Shown one piece after another: positions 8,601-17,676 of a stretch of 64,000 bases of DNA (its first letter is position 1; each line of letters starts with the position of its first letter). Under the pieces are notes generated by a model. The model had not been told where the DNA came from. It ran no database searches and was given only the letters and a program-made list of their open reading frames with translations. Location: positions 1 through 64,000 of the forward strand of contig NZ_FZNP01000009.1 in NCBI RefSeq assembly GCF_900188105.1, given 5' to 3'. The stretch is from Actinomadura mexicana. GTDB lineage: Bacteria; Actinomycetota; Actinomycetes; Streptosporangiales; Streptosporangiaceae. Made by a program: the position numbers and the translations under genes.

Positions 8601-8720
8601 TGCCGCCGGATACCCCCTGGGCGGATAACTAATCGGGCGGAACGGGCAGAAGCGCGGGCGATGACGATCACCTCGCGGGTCACTTTGATGCGCCTCGGCC
8701 GCAACTGAGACCCTTCCCGT

Positions 8721-10214
8721 ATGAGCCAAGTGCTGGTGGCCTCGAACCGGGGGCCGGTGTCGTTCTCGCTGTCGGACGACGGCGGGCTCACCCTGCGGCG
8801 CGGGGGCGGCGGACTCGTGTCGGGCCTCGCCGCCGTCACGGGCGCCCCGCGCGACCCCGGGCCGCCGCGTCCGGCCGGGACGGCGGCGGAGCCGTCCGCC
8901 GGCGGCGCGGACGTCCTCTGGGTGTGCGCGAGCCTCGGCGAGGCCGACCGCACGGCCGCGCGCCGTTCCCCCGACGGACGCCTCGACCTCGCCGGCTACG
9001 AGACCGGCGGGGCCGCGGTGCGGATGCTCGACATCCCGGCGGCCACGTTCGACCGCGCCTACAACCGCGTCGCCAACTCGACGCTCTGGTTCGTCCACCA
9101 CCTGTTGTACGACACACCGCGCAACCCGCATTTCGACGCCCGCGCCCGGCGTGACTGGCAGTCCTACGAGGCGTACAACGCGGCCTTCGCGGACGCCCTC
9201 GCGCGGGACGCCGCCCGGGGCGCGAAGGCGGCGATCCAGGACTACCACCTGTCGCTGGCTCCCCGGATGCTGCGCGACCGGCGTCCCGACCTGAAGATCG
9301 TGCACTTCTCCCACACGCCCTGGGCGCCGCCGGAGTACTTCAGGCTGCTTCCGGACGACATCGGCACCCAGATCCTTCTCGGCATCCTCGGCGCAGACCA
9401 CGCCGGCTTCCTCACAGAGCGGTGGGCGTCGGCCTTCCTGGACTGCTGCGAACTGCTGCCGGGCGCACGCGTCGACCGCGTGGCCCGCACCGTCTCCTGC
9501 TCGGGCCACACCACGCGCGTGGGCGTGCACGGTCTCGGCGTGGACGGGACGGCGCTGCGCCAACGCGCCGCCGAGCAGGACGTCGTCGATCGGGCCCGCG
9601 CGCTGCGCGAACAGGTGGGCGACCGCAAGCTCATCGTGCGGATCGACCGGACGGAGCTCTCGAAGAACATCGTGCGCGGCCTCGCCGCGTACCGGGAGCT
9701 GCTCGTCAACCATCCCGAGTGGCGCGGCCGCGTCGTGCACCTGGCGTTCGCCTACCCGTCCCGCCACGACCTGCCCGAGTACCGGGAGTACACCGCGGCC
9801 GTCCGGCGCATGGCCGAGCAGATCTCCGACGAGTTCGGCACGGCCGACTGGGATCCGCTGATCCTGCAGGTGAACGACGACTACCCGCGTTCCCTCGCCG
9901 CCTACGGCCTGGCCGACGTCCTGCTCGTCAACCCGATCCGGGACGGGATGAACCTGGTCGCCAAGGAGGGGCCCGTCCTGTCGCGGCACGGCTGCGCGCT
10001 CGTGCTGTCGCGAGAGGCGGGCGCGGCCGCGGAGCTGTGCGAGGACGCGCTGATGGTCAACCCCTACGACGTGTCGCAGACGGCCGAGGCCCTGCGCCAG
10101 GCCCTGCTCATGCCGAGCGCCCGGCGAGCCGAACGCTGCGCCCGCCTGGCCGGCGCCGCGACCGCCCTGCCCCCGCAACGCTGGTTCGCCGACCAACTCG
10201 CCGCACTGGACTAA
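8721..10214 (+). CDS. otsA: Trehalose-6-phosphate synthase (GT20)
   Basis: This 497-residue enzyme joins UDP- or GDP-glucose to glucose-6-phosphate. It shows the GT20 landmarks: SNRGPVSFS at the N-terminus, a glycine-rich GGGGLVSGL loop, DYHLSLAPRMLR, HFSHTPWAPPEYF, a variant of the family DRLDYSKG motif (DRTELSKNI), and the donor-site segment NPIRDGMNLVAKEG. The phosphatase partner otsB is at 16181-17002, about 6 kb away on the opposite strand, so the two steps of trehalose synthesis are encoded nearby but not in one operon. A hairpin terminator at 10295-10333 separates it from the convergent sulfotransferase. Confidence 0.9.
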   Translation: MSQVLVASNRGPVSFSLSDDGGLTLRRGGGGLVSGLAAVTGAPRDPGPPRPAGTAAEPSAGGADVLWVCASLGEADRTAARRSPDGRLDLAGYETGGAAVRMLDIPAATFDRAYNRVANSTLWFVHHLLYDTPRNPHFDARARRDWQSYEAYNAAFADALARDAARGAKAAIQDYHLSLAPRMLRDRRPDLKIVHFSHTPWAPPEYFRLLPDDIGTQILLGILGADHAGFLTERWASAFLDCCELLPGARVDRVARTVSCSGHTTRVGVHGLGVDGTALRQRAAEQDVVDRARALREQVGDRKLIVRIDRTELSKNIVRGLAAYRELLVNHPEWRGRVVHLAFAYPSRHDLPEYREYTAAVRRMAEQISDEFGTADWDPLILQVNDDYPRSLAAYGLADVLLVNPIRDGMNLVAKEGPVLSRHGCALVLSREAGAAAELCEDALMVNPYDVSQTAEALRQALLMPSARRAERCARLAGAATALPPQRWFADQLAALD

Positions 10215-10294
10215 CCGACGCCCGGAACGGAGCGGAAGGCGGTGGGTAGTCGCCCTCTCCCAGGGGCGCCCCCACAACGACGCCGCTGGAGGGA

Positions 10295-10333
10295 GCGGCG
10301 TGTTGCTCTGCGGGCGTCAGGGCAACACGCCGC
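10295..10333. terminator. Bidirectional terminator between otsA and sulfotransferase
   Basis: GCGGCGTGTTGC pairs perfectly with GCAACACGCCGC over 12 bp. It lies between two convergent genes and could end both transcripts. Confidence 0.75.
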
Positions 10334-10341
10334 GGGTCCGG

Positions 10342-11376
10342 TCAGGGGGCGGTGCTGGCGGACTGCTCGGCGGCGAGGAGGCACTCGACGGGGTTCGGCT
10401 CGTGGTGCTGCCTCCAGCGTTCGCGCAGCGCGGCCTTGCTCTGCGCCATGCGGCGGTGGGCGGCGGTGCGGGTGAAGCGGGCGAGCTGGGCCGCGGACGG
10501 CTTCGGCAGGCCGCTCGGCTCGTAGCCGTACTCGGCGAGCCGCTCGCCGAACGCGGCCTCGGCCAGGCTGATCTCCCAGGCGTCGAGGCGCTCGGCCCAC
10601 GAGCCGACGCGGTTGGTGGTGACGGCGTCGTACGTGCGTCCGTGCCATTTCTTGCGGGACGGGACGATCCGCTTCGCGAGGCCCTCCGGACGGGTCATCT
10701 CGTGGTCGAAGTCCTCGCCGAGGAAGCTGCAGAGCCGGGTCAGCTCGTCGGTGGGGTCGGCGACGAGCCGCTCGTACTGCAGCTCGTAGTAGGAGTCGGG
10801 GCCGAGGCGCTCGGCGAGCCGGCGGCCGCGGTCGATCGTCTCCCGCCAGGCGGAGACGGCGTGGTGGATGTCGGCGTCGAACCAGGGCATCTCCATCAGC
10901 GACGCGACGCAGTCCCGGCCGTCCCGGACAAGGTGGACGAACTGGGCGTCGGGGAACATCCGCAGCAGCGCGCCGACGTGCTGGGAGTAGCTCGGGCGCT
11001 TGTCGCCCCAGCGCGGCTTGCCGTGCAGGCGGGCATAGGCGCGGAAGACGATGCCGATCGCCGAGCCGAGCGTCGGCGGGCCGTCGGCTATCTCCTCGAC
11101 GAGCCCGTCGGTGTCCATGCCGAGCGCCCGCACCTTGGTGGACCGCTCCCCGACGATCCACTCCGCGAGCATCCGCCTGTTCTTGCCGTCCCGAAGGTCA
11201 CCGTAGTCGCACCTCGCCATGTAGGCGGGCAGGACGAACCTGGTCTCCGCCGGTATCGCGATGCGGGCGTGCGAGTGGATCATCAGTCGCAGCAGCGTCG
11301 TGCCCGAGCGGGGACAGCCGAAGATGAAGATCGGGCGATCGCGGCGGAGGGCCGGTCCTGGTGGCATGCACCGCAT
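10342..11376 (-). CDS. Sulfotransferase family protein
   Basis: The 344-residue protein has the PAPS 5'-phosphosulfate loop FGCPRSGTTLLRLM near the N-terminus and a second PAPS region in FVHLVRDGRDCVASL. The family moves sulfate from PAPS to hydroxyl or amine groups of carbohydrates, lipids or natural products. The acceptor is unknown. No signal peptide is visible. The ATG at 11376 is used; an ATG four codons later is possible, and neither has a clear Shine-Dalgarno sequence. It follows the ECF sigma gene on the same strand with about 77 bases between. Confidence 0.88.
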   Translation of the reverse strand: MRCMPPGPALRRDRPIFIFGCPRSGTTLLRLMIHSHARIAIPAETRFVLPAYMARCDYGDLRDGKNRRMLAEWIVGERSTKVRALGMDTDGLVEEIADGPPTLGSAIGIVFRAYARLHGKPRWGDKRPSYSQHVGALLRMFPDAQFVHLVRDGRDCVASLMEMPWFDADIHHAVSAWRETIDRGRRLAERLGPDSYYELQYERLVADPTDELTRLCSFLGEDFDHEMTRPEGLAKRIVPSRKKWHGRTYDAVTTNRVGSWAERLDAWEISLAEAAFGERLAEYGYEPSGLPKPSAAQLARFTRTAAHRRMAQSKAALRERWRQHHEPNPVECLLAAEQSASTAP

Positions 11377-11453
11377 GCTGGCGCAGAGGCCCAGCTCAGA
11401 ACCCGGGTTCTGGACCCACTGTTACCGTCCGATGACCCACCCTTGACCGGCGG

Positions 11454-12005
11454 TCAGGTGTAGGACTCGCCGAGCGTCTGCCTCACCTGCTTGCGCGCCT
11501 CGTGGATGCGGGACTTGACCGTGCCGAGCGGCAGCTTGAGCTGCTCGGCGATCTCCGCGTACTCCAGTTGCGAGACGTCCCGCAGCACGAGGGCCTGGAT
11601 GAGGTCGGGCTTGCGGGCCTCCAGGTCCTCCATGGCGTCCAGGATGTCGACCCGGGAGCCGGCGATGACACTCGTCCGGCGCGGGTCGGGGCGCTGCTGG
11701 GGAAGCTCGCCCGCCTGCTCCACCGAGCGCCGCTTCAGCGACCGGTAGGTGGAACGGGCGGAGTTGGCGACGACGACGTGCAGCCAGGTGCTGAACCGCG
11801 ACCGGCCCTCGAACCGGTGGATGTTCCGCGCGACCTGGAGCAACGCGTCCTGGCACGCCTCTTCGGCGTCCTGCCGGCAGGGCAGGAAGCGGGAGCTGTG
11901 CCGCAGCACGTCCGGCTCGATCTTGCGGAGGAGCTCGTTGAGGGCGCCCTGGTCGCCCTGCGCGGCCTTGACCGCCAGCTCCTCGGTCCTCTCGTCGAAT
12001 GCCAT
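11454..12005 (-). CDS. ECF RNA polymerase sigma factor
   Basis: The 183-residue protein has sigma region 2 (residues about 20-90, with DAEEACQDALLQVARNIHRF and FSTWLHVVVANSARSTYR) and region 4 (about 125-180, with LEYAEIAEQLKLPLGTVKSRIHEARKQ). No anti-sigma gene is adjacent. It is divergent from a Ser/Thr kinase with only about 50 bases between the start codons, so the kinase could plausibly take part in its control; that link is inference. ATG at 12005 follows GAGGCGGC. Confidence 0.92.
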   Translation of the reverse strand: MAFDERTEELAVKAAQGDQGALNELLRKIEPDVLRHSSRFLPCRQDAEEACQDALLQVARNIHRFEGRSRFSTWLHVVVANSARSTYRSLKRRSVEQAGELPQQRPDPRRTSVIAGSRVDILDAMEDLEARKPDLIQALVLRDVSQLEYAEIAEQLKLPLGTVKSRIHEARKQVRQTLGESYT

Positions 12006-12057
12006 GCCGCCTCAATGCTCGTTCGCGCGCTCACCCCGTTGTTGGGATGATACGGGA

Positions 12058-14043
12058 GTGTCTTTCCCACCATCAGTAGGCCGTTACCGGATCGATCGCG
12101 TCCTGGGTTCGGGGGCGTTCGCCTCTGTGTGGCTGGGGCACGACGACGCCCTCGAGTCCCAGGTCGCCATAAAGGTCCTGAACGGCAGCCTGATCGACGA
12201 TCTGGACGTGCGCAACAGGTTCCTCGAGGAAGCCCGGATCCTGCGGCGCGCCGACTCCGAGCGTCTCGTCCGCGTCCACGACATCGGCGAGCTCCCGGAC
12301 GGGCGCCCCTACTTCGTGATGTCGTACGCCGACCGCGGAACGCTCGGCGATCGAATGCGTGAACGGCCACTTCCGGTCAGCGAGGCGGTGGCGCTCGCCG
12401 AGCAGATCGCCCACGGCGTCGAGGTGATCAACACGCTGGGCGTCATCCACCGCGACCTCAAACCGTCCAACGTGCTCTTCCAGTCGACGCCGGACGGCGG
12501 CGAGAAACTGCTCATCGCCGACCTCGGCCTCGCCAAGGCGCTCGCGCACGCGTCCGGCGCGTTCACCCTCCCGGTCGGTACGCCCGGGTACATGTCGCCC
12601 GAGCAGGCGCGGTTCGGCGGCGGGCTGGACATCCGCGCGGACGTGTACGGGCTCGGCGCGCTGACATACCACATGCTCGCCGGACGGGCCCCGGGCCCGG
12701 CGCCGGTCAAGAAGGCGCCGAGCGAGCTGCGCGAGGGCCTGCCCCCCGCGTTCGACCAGGTGGTCCTTCGGGCGCTGGAGGTCGAACGGGAGAAGCGGTG
12801 GCCGACCGCCGAGGCGTTCGCGGAGGCGCTGTCCACGCTGCGGCCGACGTCCGCGCAGGTCGCGCCGCCCCAGCCGCCCGAGCCGAAGATCGACGCGGAC
12901 GCGACCGTCCAGGACTTCTACCGCGAGAGCCCCCAGGCCCAGCAGCAGCCCCGTCCCGTGCAGCAGCCCGGCCCCGCTCAGGGCGCCGCGCCGGCGGGCC
13001 AGGGCGCCCAGCCCGGCATGCGCACGCGGTTCGACCGACCCGGCGAGGACGACCTCCACACGTCCGAGATCCGCGTCCCGCCCAGTTCGTCGTCCGACGA
13101 GGTGACGGTCGTGGACCGGCCCAGCGGACGCTCCGCCCCGTTCACCCAGGCGGAGGGCCCCACAGCCCCGGACAACGACAACGACCGGACGATCGCCTAC
13201 CAGCCTCCGCCGCAGGCCCAGCCGCAGGCGCTGGACGACAAGACGACCGTGTTCCCGAACCAGCAGCCGCAGGCCGGCGCTCCGCAAGGCGTCCCGATGC
13301 AGCAGATGGGCCCCGGCGGCCGGCAGCCCTACGGCCCCCCGCCCACCGGTTTCCAGCCTCCTCCCCCGGGGCCGGTCCAGGGCGGCGGGCAGGGCGGGCC
13401 GCGGGGCGGCGGCGCGCCGAAGAAGTTCGTCACACCGCTGATCATCACGGCGGTCGTGCTGGTGGTCGCGGTGATCGGCGGGCTCGCGCTCGGCATGATG
13501 TTCTCCGGCGACGACGGCAAGGACGGCGGCAAGGACGGCAAGGACAGGACGCCGGCCGTCCCGAAGGACTTCGTCGCGGTCGCCGGCGGCGCGGGCAAGA
13601 TCAAGGCCGCGGTCCCGAAGGCGTGGCCGAAGCAGGACCAGGAGCAGACGTGGACGCCGTCCACCGTCGGCCTCACCGACGGGCAGCCGCGGCCGGTGCT
13701 GCGCGCGACGCCGGACAAGGCCGCGTTCCTCGGCAACGGCAAGGGTCCCGGCGTGTTCGTCGGCGTGACCACCGACCTGCGCCCCGGACGGCTTCCGCCG
13801 CCGAGCGCCGCCGTCCACTCGCAGTGCACGAAGGCCGCGCCGGAGAACTACACCACTCCGGACGGCGCCCTCACCGGGACGATCACCCGCTTCACCGCCT
13901 GCAAGACCGGCACGCCGTCGGTCACCGAGGTGGGTCTCAAGGACAAGGCCGGCAGGTTCGGCCTGTGGATCCGGGTCAAGGAGACCGACGGCCGCGACGC
14001 CACCAAGGACATCCTGGACAACCTGAAGGTCACCGGCCCCTGA
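12058..14043 (+). CDS. Transmembrane serine/threonine protein kinase
   Basis: The 661-residue protein has an N-terminal kinase domain (about 8-260): glycine loop LGSGAFASVWLG, ATP lysine in VAIKVL, catalytic HRDLKPSNVLF, DLG in place of DFG, and GTPGYMSPEQ. A long linker rich in proline and glutamine (about 270-455) follows, then one transmembrane helix (LIITAVVLVVAVIGGLALGMMF, about 460-482) and an extracellular domain of about 170 residues with two cysteines. This is the PknB-like layout without PASTA domains. The GTG at 12058 starts the conserved SFPPSVGRYRIDRVLG. The short gap to the divergent sigma gene leaves room only for overlapping promoters. A strong terminator follows at 14082. Confidence 0.93.
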   Translation: MSFPPSVGRYRIDRVLGSGAFASVWLGHDDALESQVAIKVLNGSLIDDLDVRNRFLEEARILRRADSERLVRVHDIGELPDGRPYFVMSYADRGTLGDRMRERPLPVSEAVALAEQIAHGVEVINTLGVIHRDLKPSNVLFQSTPDGGEKLLIADLGLAKALAHASGAFTLPVGTPGYMSPEQARFGGGLDIRADVYGLGALTYHMLAGRAPGPAPVKKAPSELREGLPPAFDQVVLRALEVEREKRWPTAEAFAEALSTLRPTSAQVAPPQPPEPKIDADATVQDFYRESPQAQQQPRPVQQPGPAQGAAPAGQGAQPGMRTRFDRPGEDDLHTSEIRVPPSSSSDEVTVVDRPSGRSAPFTQAEGPTAPDNDNDRTIAYQPPPQAQPQALDDKTTVFPNQQPQAGAPQGVPMQQMGPGGRQPYGPPPTGFQPPPPGPVQGGGQGGPRGGGAPKKFVTPLIITAVVLVVAVIGGLALGMMFSGDDGKDGGKDGKDRTPAVPKDFVAVAGGAGKIKAAVPKAWPKQDQEQTWTPSTVGLTDGQPRPVLRATPDKAAFLGNGKGPGVFVGVTTDLRPGRLPPPSAAVHSQCTKAAPENYTTPDGALTGTITRFTACKTGTPSVTEVGLKDKAGRFGLWIRVKETDGRDATKDILDNLKVTGP

Positions 14044-14081
14044 TCCAGGGCCCCGACCGGTAACACCGAGACCCGCGTACC

Positions 14082-14112
14082 GAGGCGCGGAGCGGCCACC
14101 GCTCCGCGCCTC
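14082..14112 (+). terminator. Intrinsic terminator after the kinase gene
   Basis: GAGGCGCGGAGCGG and CCGCTCCGCGCCTC form a perfect 14-bp stem with a CCA loop, 39 bases past the stop codon. Confidence 0.85.
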
Positions 14113-14160
14113 GTTCCGTTCGCGCGGGCGCGCTCCAGAGTGATTCGCAGCACAGTTGTT

Positions 14161-14203
14161 GCATCGCGACATGTTAGCGATATATCGTTGAGGCATCGCA
14201 ACC
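14161..14203 (+). promoter_or_regulatory. Probable PadR operator with CGATATATCG core
   Basis: The palindrome CGATATATCG at 14178-14187 lies 38 bases before the PadR start. It is flanked by copies of GCATCGC (14161 and 14193) and by an outer GTTGC/GCAAC pair. This AT-rich palindrome directly in front of a PadR gene fits autoregulation, which is common in the family. The assignment is inference. Confidence 0.6.
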
Positions 14204-14225
14204 GATCAATGACAAGGAGACTGCG

Positions 14226-14825
14226 ATGCACGAGCACAAGATGAGAAGGCGCGGCGGCTTCACGGGACCCGAGGAGCGGGGGCGCCGCGGCGACCCGTTC
14301 GGCCCGTGGGGGCCCGGCGGACCCGGCTTCGGCCCGGGTTTCGGTCCCGGCCATCGCGGCCGCGGTGGACGCGGGCGGCGGACCCGGCGCGGCAACGTCC
14401 GGGCGGCGCTGCTCGCTCTGCTGGCCGAGCGGGCGATGCACGGCTACGAGATGATCCAGGAGCTGGACGGCCGCACCGGCGGCGTCTGGCGGCCGAGCCC
14501 CGGCTCGGTCTACCCGACCCTCCAGATGCTGGAGGACGAGGGCCTGGTCAGCAGCGAGGAGCAGGGCGGCAAGCGGCTGTTCGCCCTCACCGACACCGGC
14601 CGCGAGGAGGCGTCGGCGCAGACCACCGTCCCCTGGGACGAGGTCACCGAGGCCGCAGGCGAGAACGTCCTGCGCGGACGCGAGGCCGTCGGCCAGCTGA
14701 TGGGGGCCCTGCAGCAGGTGATGGCCGTGGGCAGCGAGGCGCAGAAGGCGCGGGCGCTGGACGTGGTCAACGACGCCCGCCGCCGCCTCTACGGGATCCT
14801 CGCCGATGACCCCGAAGCCGAGTGA
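14226..14825 (+). CDS. PadR family transcriptional regulator with glycine-rich N-terminus
   Basis: The 199-residue protein has an N-terminal region of about 55 residues rich in glycine, arginine and proline (GPWGPGGPGFGPGFGPGHRG), then a PadR winged helix: NVRAALLALLAERAMHGYEMIQEL, the PSPGSVYPTLQMLEDEGLV recognition element and the wing KRLFALTDTGRE. The C-terminal helices (about 140-195) would form the dimer. The disordered basic head is common in actinomycete members. AAGGAG lies upstream of the ATG. An operator-like palindrome at 14178 suggests self-control. The target is not evident; PadR proteins often control neighbouring efflux genes, none of which is adjacent. Confidence 0.92.
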   Translation: MHEHKMRRRGGFTGPEERGRRGDPFGPWGPGGPGFGPGFGPGHRGRGGRGRRTRRGNVRAALLALLAERAMHGYEMIQELDGRTGGVWRPSPGSVYPTLQMLEDEGLVSSEEQGGKRLFALTDTGREEASAQTTVPWDEVTEAAGENVLRGREAVGQLMGALQQVMAVGSEAQKARALDVVNDARRRLYGILADDPEAE

Positions 14826-14845
14826 ACTTCAGGGAGCACCGACCG

Positions 14846-14878
14846 GAACCGCCGTGACCGCGCAGGTCACGGCGGTTC
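14846..14878. terminator. Bidirectional terminator between padR-type gene and convergent gene
   Basis: GAACCGCCGTGACC pairs perfectly with GGTCACGGCGGTTC around a five-base loop. It sits between two convergent stop codons. Confidence 0.85.
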
Positions 14879-14882
14879 TCCG

Positions 14883-15974
14883 TTACTTCGGGAAGGGCGC
14901 CTGCTTGGCGAGTTGGTCGGCCATGTAGAGCTGCTTCCACACGTACAGGGCCATGTCCGAGCGCCTGACGCCGCGGTCGACCGGGACGTCCACCGTCGCG
15001 CGGACCAGGTACGACGCGCCCGGCGGCAGGTACTTGTCGCCGCCCTCCCCCGCGACCAGCGCGCCGCCCGCGAGGCGCCGCACGACCTGGCTGCCGGTCG
15101 GCGGCGTGCACAGGGCCTCGGAGACGCCGGCCTGCGGCATGCAGCGCCCCCGCGCCTCCGGCGTCACCAGGTCGCGCCTGACGAACACGTCGCCGGGGAA
15201 GTCGAGCAGGACGTTCGCGCCGCTCGGATTGCTGAGGATGTACTCGATGTAGGGGAACGCCGTCCCGGACGGCGGCGTGGACTGGAAGGTCGTCACCACG
15301 CCGTCGCTGATCCCCGACGTCACGGCGGCGATCCTGTACCTGGAGCCGTCGGCGGTGCCGACCGTGATGGGCGAGCCCGCGGGAGGCAGCTTGGCACCGC
15401 CGCCCGGCGCCCGCTCGCCCGCGGCGGGGGCCGCCTCCGTCCCTCCCTCGTCGCCGGAGCCGGGCGTCAGCACGAGCCCGATCGTGACCAGCCCGGCCAG
15501 GACGAGCACGCCCGCCGCGACCAGGCCGCTGCGGCGCCCCTTGCGCCGCCGCTCCCGGCGCTCGCGCTCACGCTCCCGCGACCCGAGCCGCACCTGGACG
15601 CCGCTGGTCTCACGGACGCCCATCGGTCCCGTCGCCGACGACCACTCCTCGGGTTCGGAGTAGGCGTCCTGCGCCTCGGGCACGGCGGCCCACTCGGACC
15701 CGCCGAGCGGAGGCCGGGGGTGCGAGCGCGGCGGCGTCCCCCAGACGCGCGGCGGCGCCTGTGCTGCCTGCGCGACCGGCGCGGTGTGGACGATCGGCCG
15801 CGTCGGGGCGTCCGGCGGGATGGGAGGGCCCGGCGGCACCGGAGCACCGGGCGGTACCGGACGGCCCGGTGGCAGGACCGGCGTGCCCTCCCTCGGCGTG
15901 ATCCTCGGGATGCCCTGGGAGGGCGTGTGCCTGATCTCGCCTGGACGGCGCGGAAGTCCCGGCTCCGTGTCCAC
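14883..15974 (-). CDS. Membrane-anchored protein with proline-rich cytoplasmic head
   Basis: The family is not recognised. The 363-residue product has a proline-rich N-terminus (about 1-130), a basic stretch (RERERERRERRRKGRR), one transmembrane helix (LVAAGVLVLAGLVTIGLVL) and an extracytoplasmic domain of about 190 residues with a beta-rich pattern and two cysteines (RGRCMPQ and EALCTPP). Arginine-rich residues before the helix place the N-terminus inside. The GTG at 15974 has GGGAGG at seven bases, so it is preferred. The layout resembles the sensor half of actinobacterial kinases but no kinase domain is present. Confidence 0.75.
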   Translation of the reverse strand: MDTEPGLPRRPGEIRHTPSQGIPRITPREGTPVLPPGRPVPPGAPVPPGPPIPPDAPTRPIVHTAPVAQAAQAPPRVWGTPPRSHPRPPLGGSEWAAVPEAQDAYSEPEEWSSATGPMGVRETSGVQVRLGSRERERERRERRRKGRRSGLVAAGVLVLAGLVTIGLVLTPGSGDEGGTEAAPAAGERAPGGGAKLPPAGSPITVGTADGSRYRIAAVTSGISDGVVTTFQSTPPSGTAFPYIEYILSNPSGANVLLDFPGDVFVRRDLVTPEARGRCMPQAGVSEALCTPPTGSQVVRRLAGGALVAGEGGDKYLPPGASYLVRATVDVPVDRGVRRSDMALYVWKQLYMADQLAKQAPFPK

Positions 15975-16180
15975 CGTCTAGCCTCCCGATGTCCCTCGTG
16001 CGGCTCCCCCGTGAACCCGCACTCCACACAATTCACCACATTTTGACCTAATTGACCCCCCTTTCCACACCGGCCCCCGGAGTCTCGCGAGATACGACAA
16101 GTCGAGCCGCGACTCTTATCACCTGGCGAACAACTCCCCGCGCTCCGCGCGCCCCAGAGGGCACCGGGTCGCGGGAGGAG

Positions 16181-17002
16181 TCAGGAGAGGGAGTCGGCCA
16201 GCGAGCCGAGGAGGGCGACCACACCGGCGGGCCCGTCGACCACCAGGTCCGCCCGTCCGGCGAGCGCGGTGACCTCGGTCGAGCCGCTGCACACCAGCAC
16301 GCCGGGCACGCCCTCGGCGCGCAGCGCGTCGACGGCGTCGAACGCGGCCAGGTCGCCGAGGTCGTCCCCGGCGAACAGCACGGCGGAGGGACGGGTCCCG
16401 CGGTCGTCGATGAACGAGCGCAGCGACTTCCCCTTGTCCATGCCTGGCGGGCGCAGTTCGAGGACGAACCGCCCGGGCTCCACGGACAGCCCGGTCCGCT
16501 CGGCGAGCGCGGCGAGGATGCCGCGCAACCGGTCCAGCGCGACCTGCGGTTCGGCGCACCGCCGGGTGTGGACGGCGAGCGCCTGCCCCTTGTCCTCGAC
16601 GAACGTCTCGGGCGGGGCGCCCGCGGCGGCGAGGACGCCGGGCAGCTTCGCGCGGGCCTCGGCGACGCCCGGCGGCGGCTCCGGCACGGTCAGCGTGCCG
16701 GACTCCCAGCGTTCGAGTCCGTACTGCCCGAGGACGACGAGCCCGTCGATGCCCTCGAATCCGCCGTACTCGACGGCCACGGCGGCGGGACGTCCGGTCA
16801 CGATCAGCAGCGAGCCGACCAGCGGGGCCAGCCGCGCCAGCGCCGGCGCGGCGTCCGGATGGGCCCGCGCCGAGGCCGGGTCGGCGACGATCGGCGCCAG
16901 GGTGCCGTCGAAGTCGAAGCCGAGCACGGCCCGGGTCGGGTCGTCGCGGATGGCGTCAAGTCCTTCGGCGCCTGCGGCCGTCAAAGAGCGGGGAGAGTTC
17001 AC
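16181..17002 (-). CDS. otsB: Trehalose-6-phosphate phosphatase
   Basis: This 273-residue HAD-family enzyme removes phosphate from trehalose-6-phosphate. Motif I FDFDGTLAPIV holds the nucleophile aspartate, motif II is LLIVTGRP, and the acidic motif IV is AGDDLGDLAAFDAV; the cap region has the OtsB pattern KGQALAVHTRRC. The GTG at 17002 was chosen as the first start after the upstream gene stops; there is no strong Shine-Dalgarno sequence. It follows the DUF3263 gene by about 20 bases and is probably co-transcribed. The synthase otsA is at 8721-10214. Confidence 0.9.
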   Translation of the reverse strand: MNSPRSLTAAGAEGLDAIRDDPTRAVLGFDFDGTLAPIVADPASARAHPDAAPALARLAPLVGSLLIVTGRPAAVAVEYGGFEGIDGLVVLGQYGLERWESGTLTVPEPPPGVAEARAKLPGVLAAAGAPPETFVEDKGQALAVHTRRCAEPQVALDRLRGILAALAERTGLSVEPGRFVLELRPPGMDKGKSLRSFIDDRGTRPSAVLFAGDDLGDLAAFDAVDALRAEGVPGVLVCSGSTEVTALAGRADLVVDGPAGVVALLGSLADSLS

Positions 17003-17021
17003 GTGACCAATGGTGGCCAGG

Positions 17022-17417
17022 TCAGGGCCGGATGCCGAGCCGCCGCGCGGCACGGCTGCGTTGCCGCTGTGTCCGCATCCGGCGCAGGCGCTTGACGAGC
17101 ATCGGGTCGCACTCCAGCGCCTCGGGCCGGTCGATCAGGATGTTCAGGAGTTGGTAGTACCGCGTGGCCGACATGTCGAACATCTCGCGGATCGCCTGCT
17201 CCTTGGCGCCGGCGTACTTCCACCACTGCCGCTCGAAGGCGAGGATCCGGCGGTCGCGCTCGGAGAGCCCGCCGGCACCGAACGCGGCGTCGTCCGCCCC
17301 GTCCTGCGCGTCGGCGGCGGGCTCGGCCGGGGGTGGCGGGGGCTGGTCGTCGTCCATGGTTCGGTCCTGCGGGGGGACGTCACCGCGGGGGTCACCGGGG
17401 GCGTTCGCCGCTCGCAT
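17022..17417 (-). CDS. DUF3263 family protein
   Basis: The 131-residue protein has a proline-rich head and a C-terminal helical domain (about 50-130): LSERDRRILAFERQWWKYAGAKEQAIREMF, then SATRYYQLLNILIDRPEALECDPMLVKRLRRMR. This is the DUF3263 pattern, which looks like a small helix-turn-helix, found across actinobacteria and often beside otsB. Function is unknown, and DNA binding is only inferred. The ATG at 17417 has GAGGGG upstream. It is the first gene of a likely two-gene unit with otsB. Confidence 0.85.
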   Translation of the reverse strand: MRAANAPGDPRGDVPPQDRTMDDDQPPPPPAEPAADAQDGADDAAFGAGGLSERDRRILAFERQWWKYAGAKEQAIREMFDMSATRYYQLLNILIDRPEALECDPMLVKRLRRMRTQRQRSRAARRLGIRP

Positions 17418-17607
17418 CAGGTCCCCTCTGTGGCTACTGATCCCGGGTCGTCCGGGTTCGGGCGGGAGCCATGCTACGCGTCCGGGCCGACAAGTTCCGG
17501 CGGATCCCGGTGAACGGATGCCGGTGGTTCAGTGCATCACAACCCCGTTCACCTGGGGCTCTTTCGCTCCGTGTGTCTCACGGGCAACGGCGCTCACGCC
17601 GCGTCGC

Positions 17608-17630
17608 AACATATGTATTTTGCATACGTT
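17608..17630 (+). promoter_or_regulatory. Palindromic operator upstream of MarR gene
   Basis: AACATATG and CATACGTT match as inverted arms in seven of eight positions around a seven-base spacer. The site is AT-rich in a GC-rich setting and lies 47 bases before the MarR start. MarR regulators usually bind such sites at their own promoter; binding here is inferred. Confidence 0.65.
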
Positions 17631-17676
17631 AGAGTGGGTGATCCGCAGCGTCCGGCGTCCGGAACGGAGACCTTGC

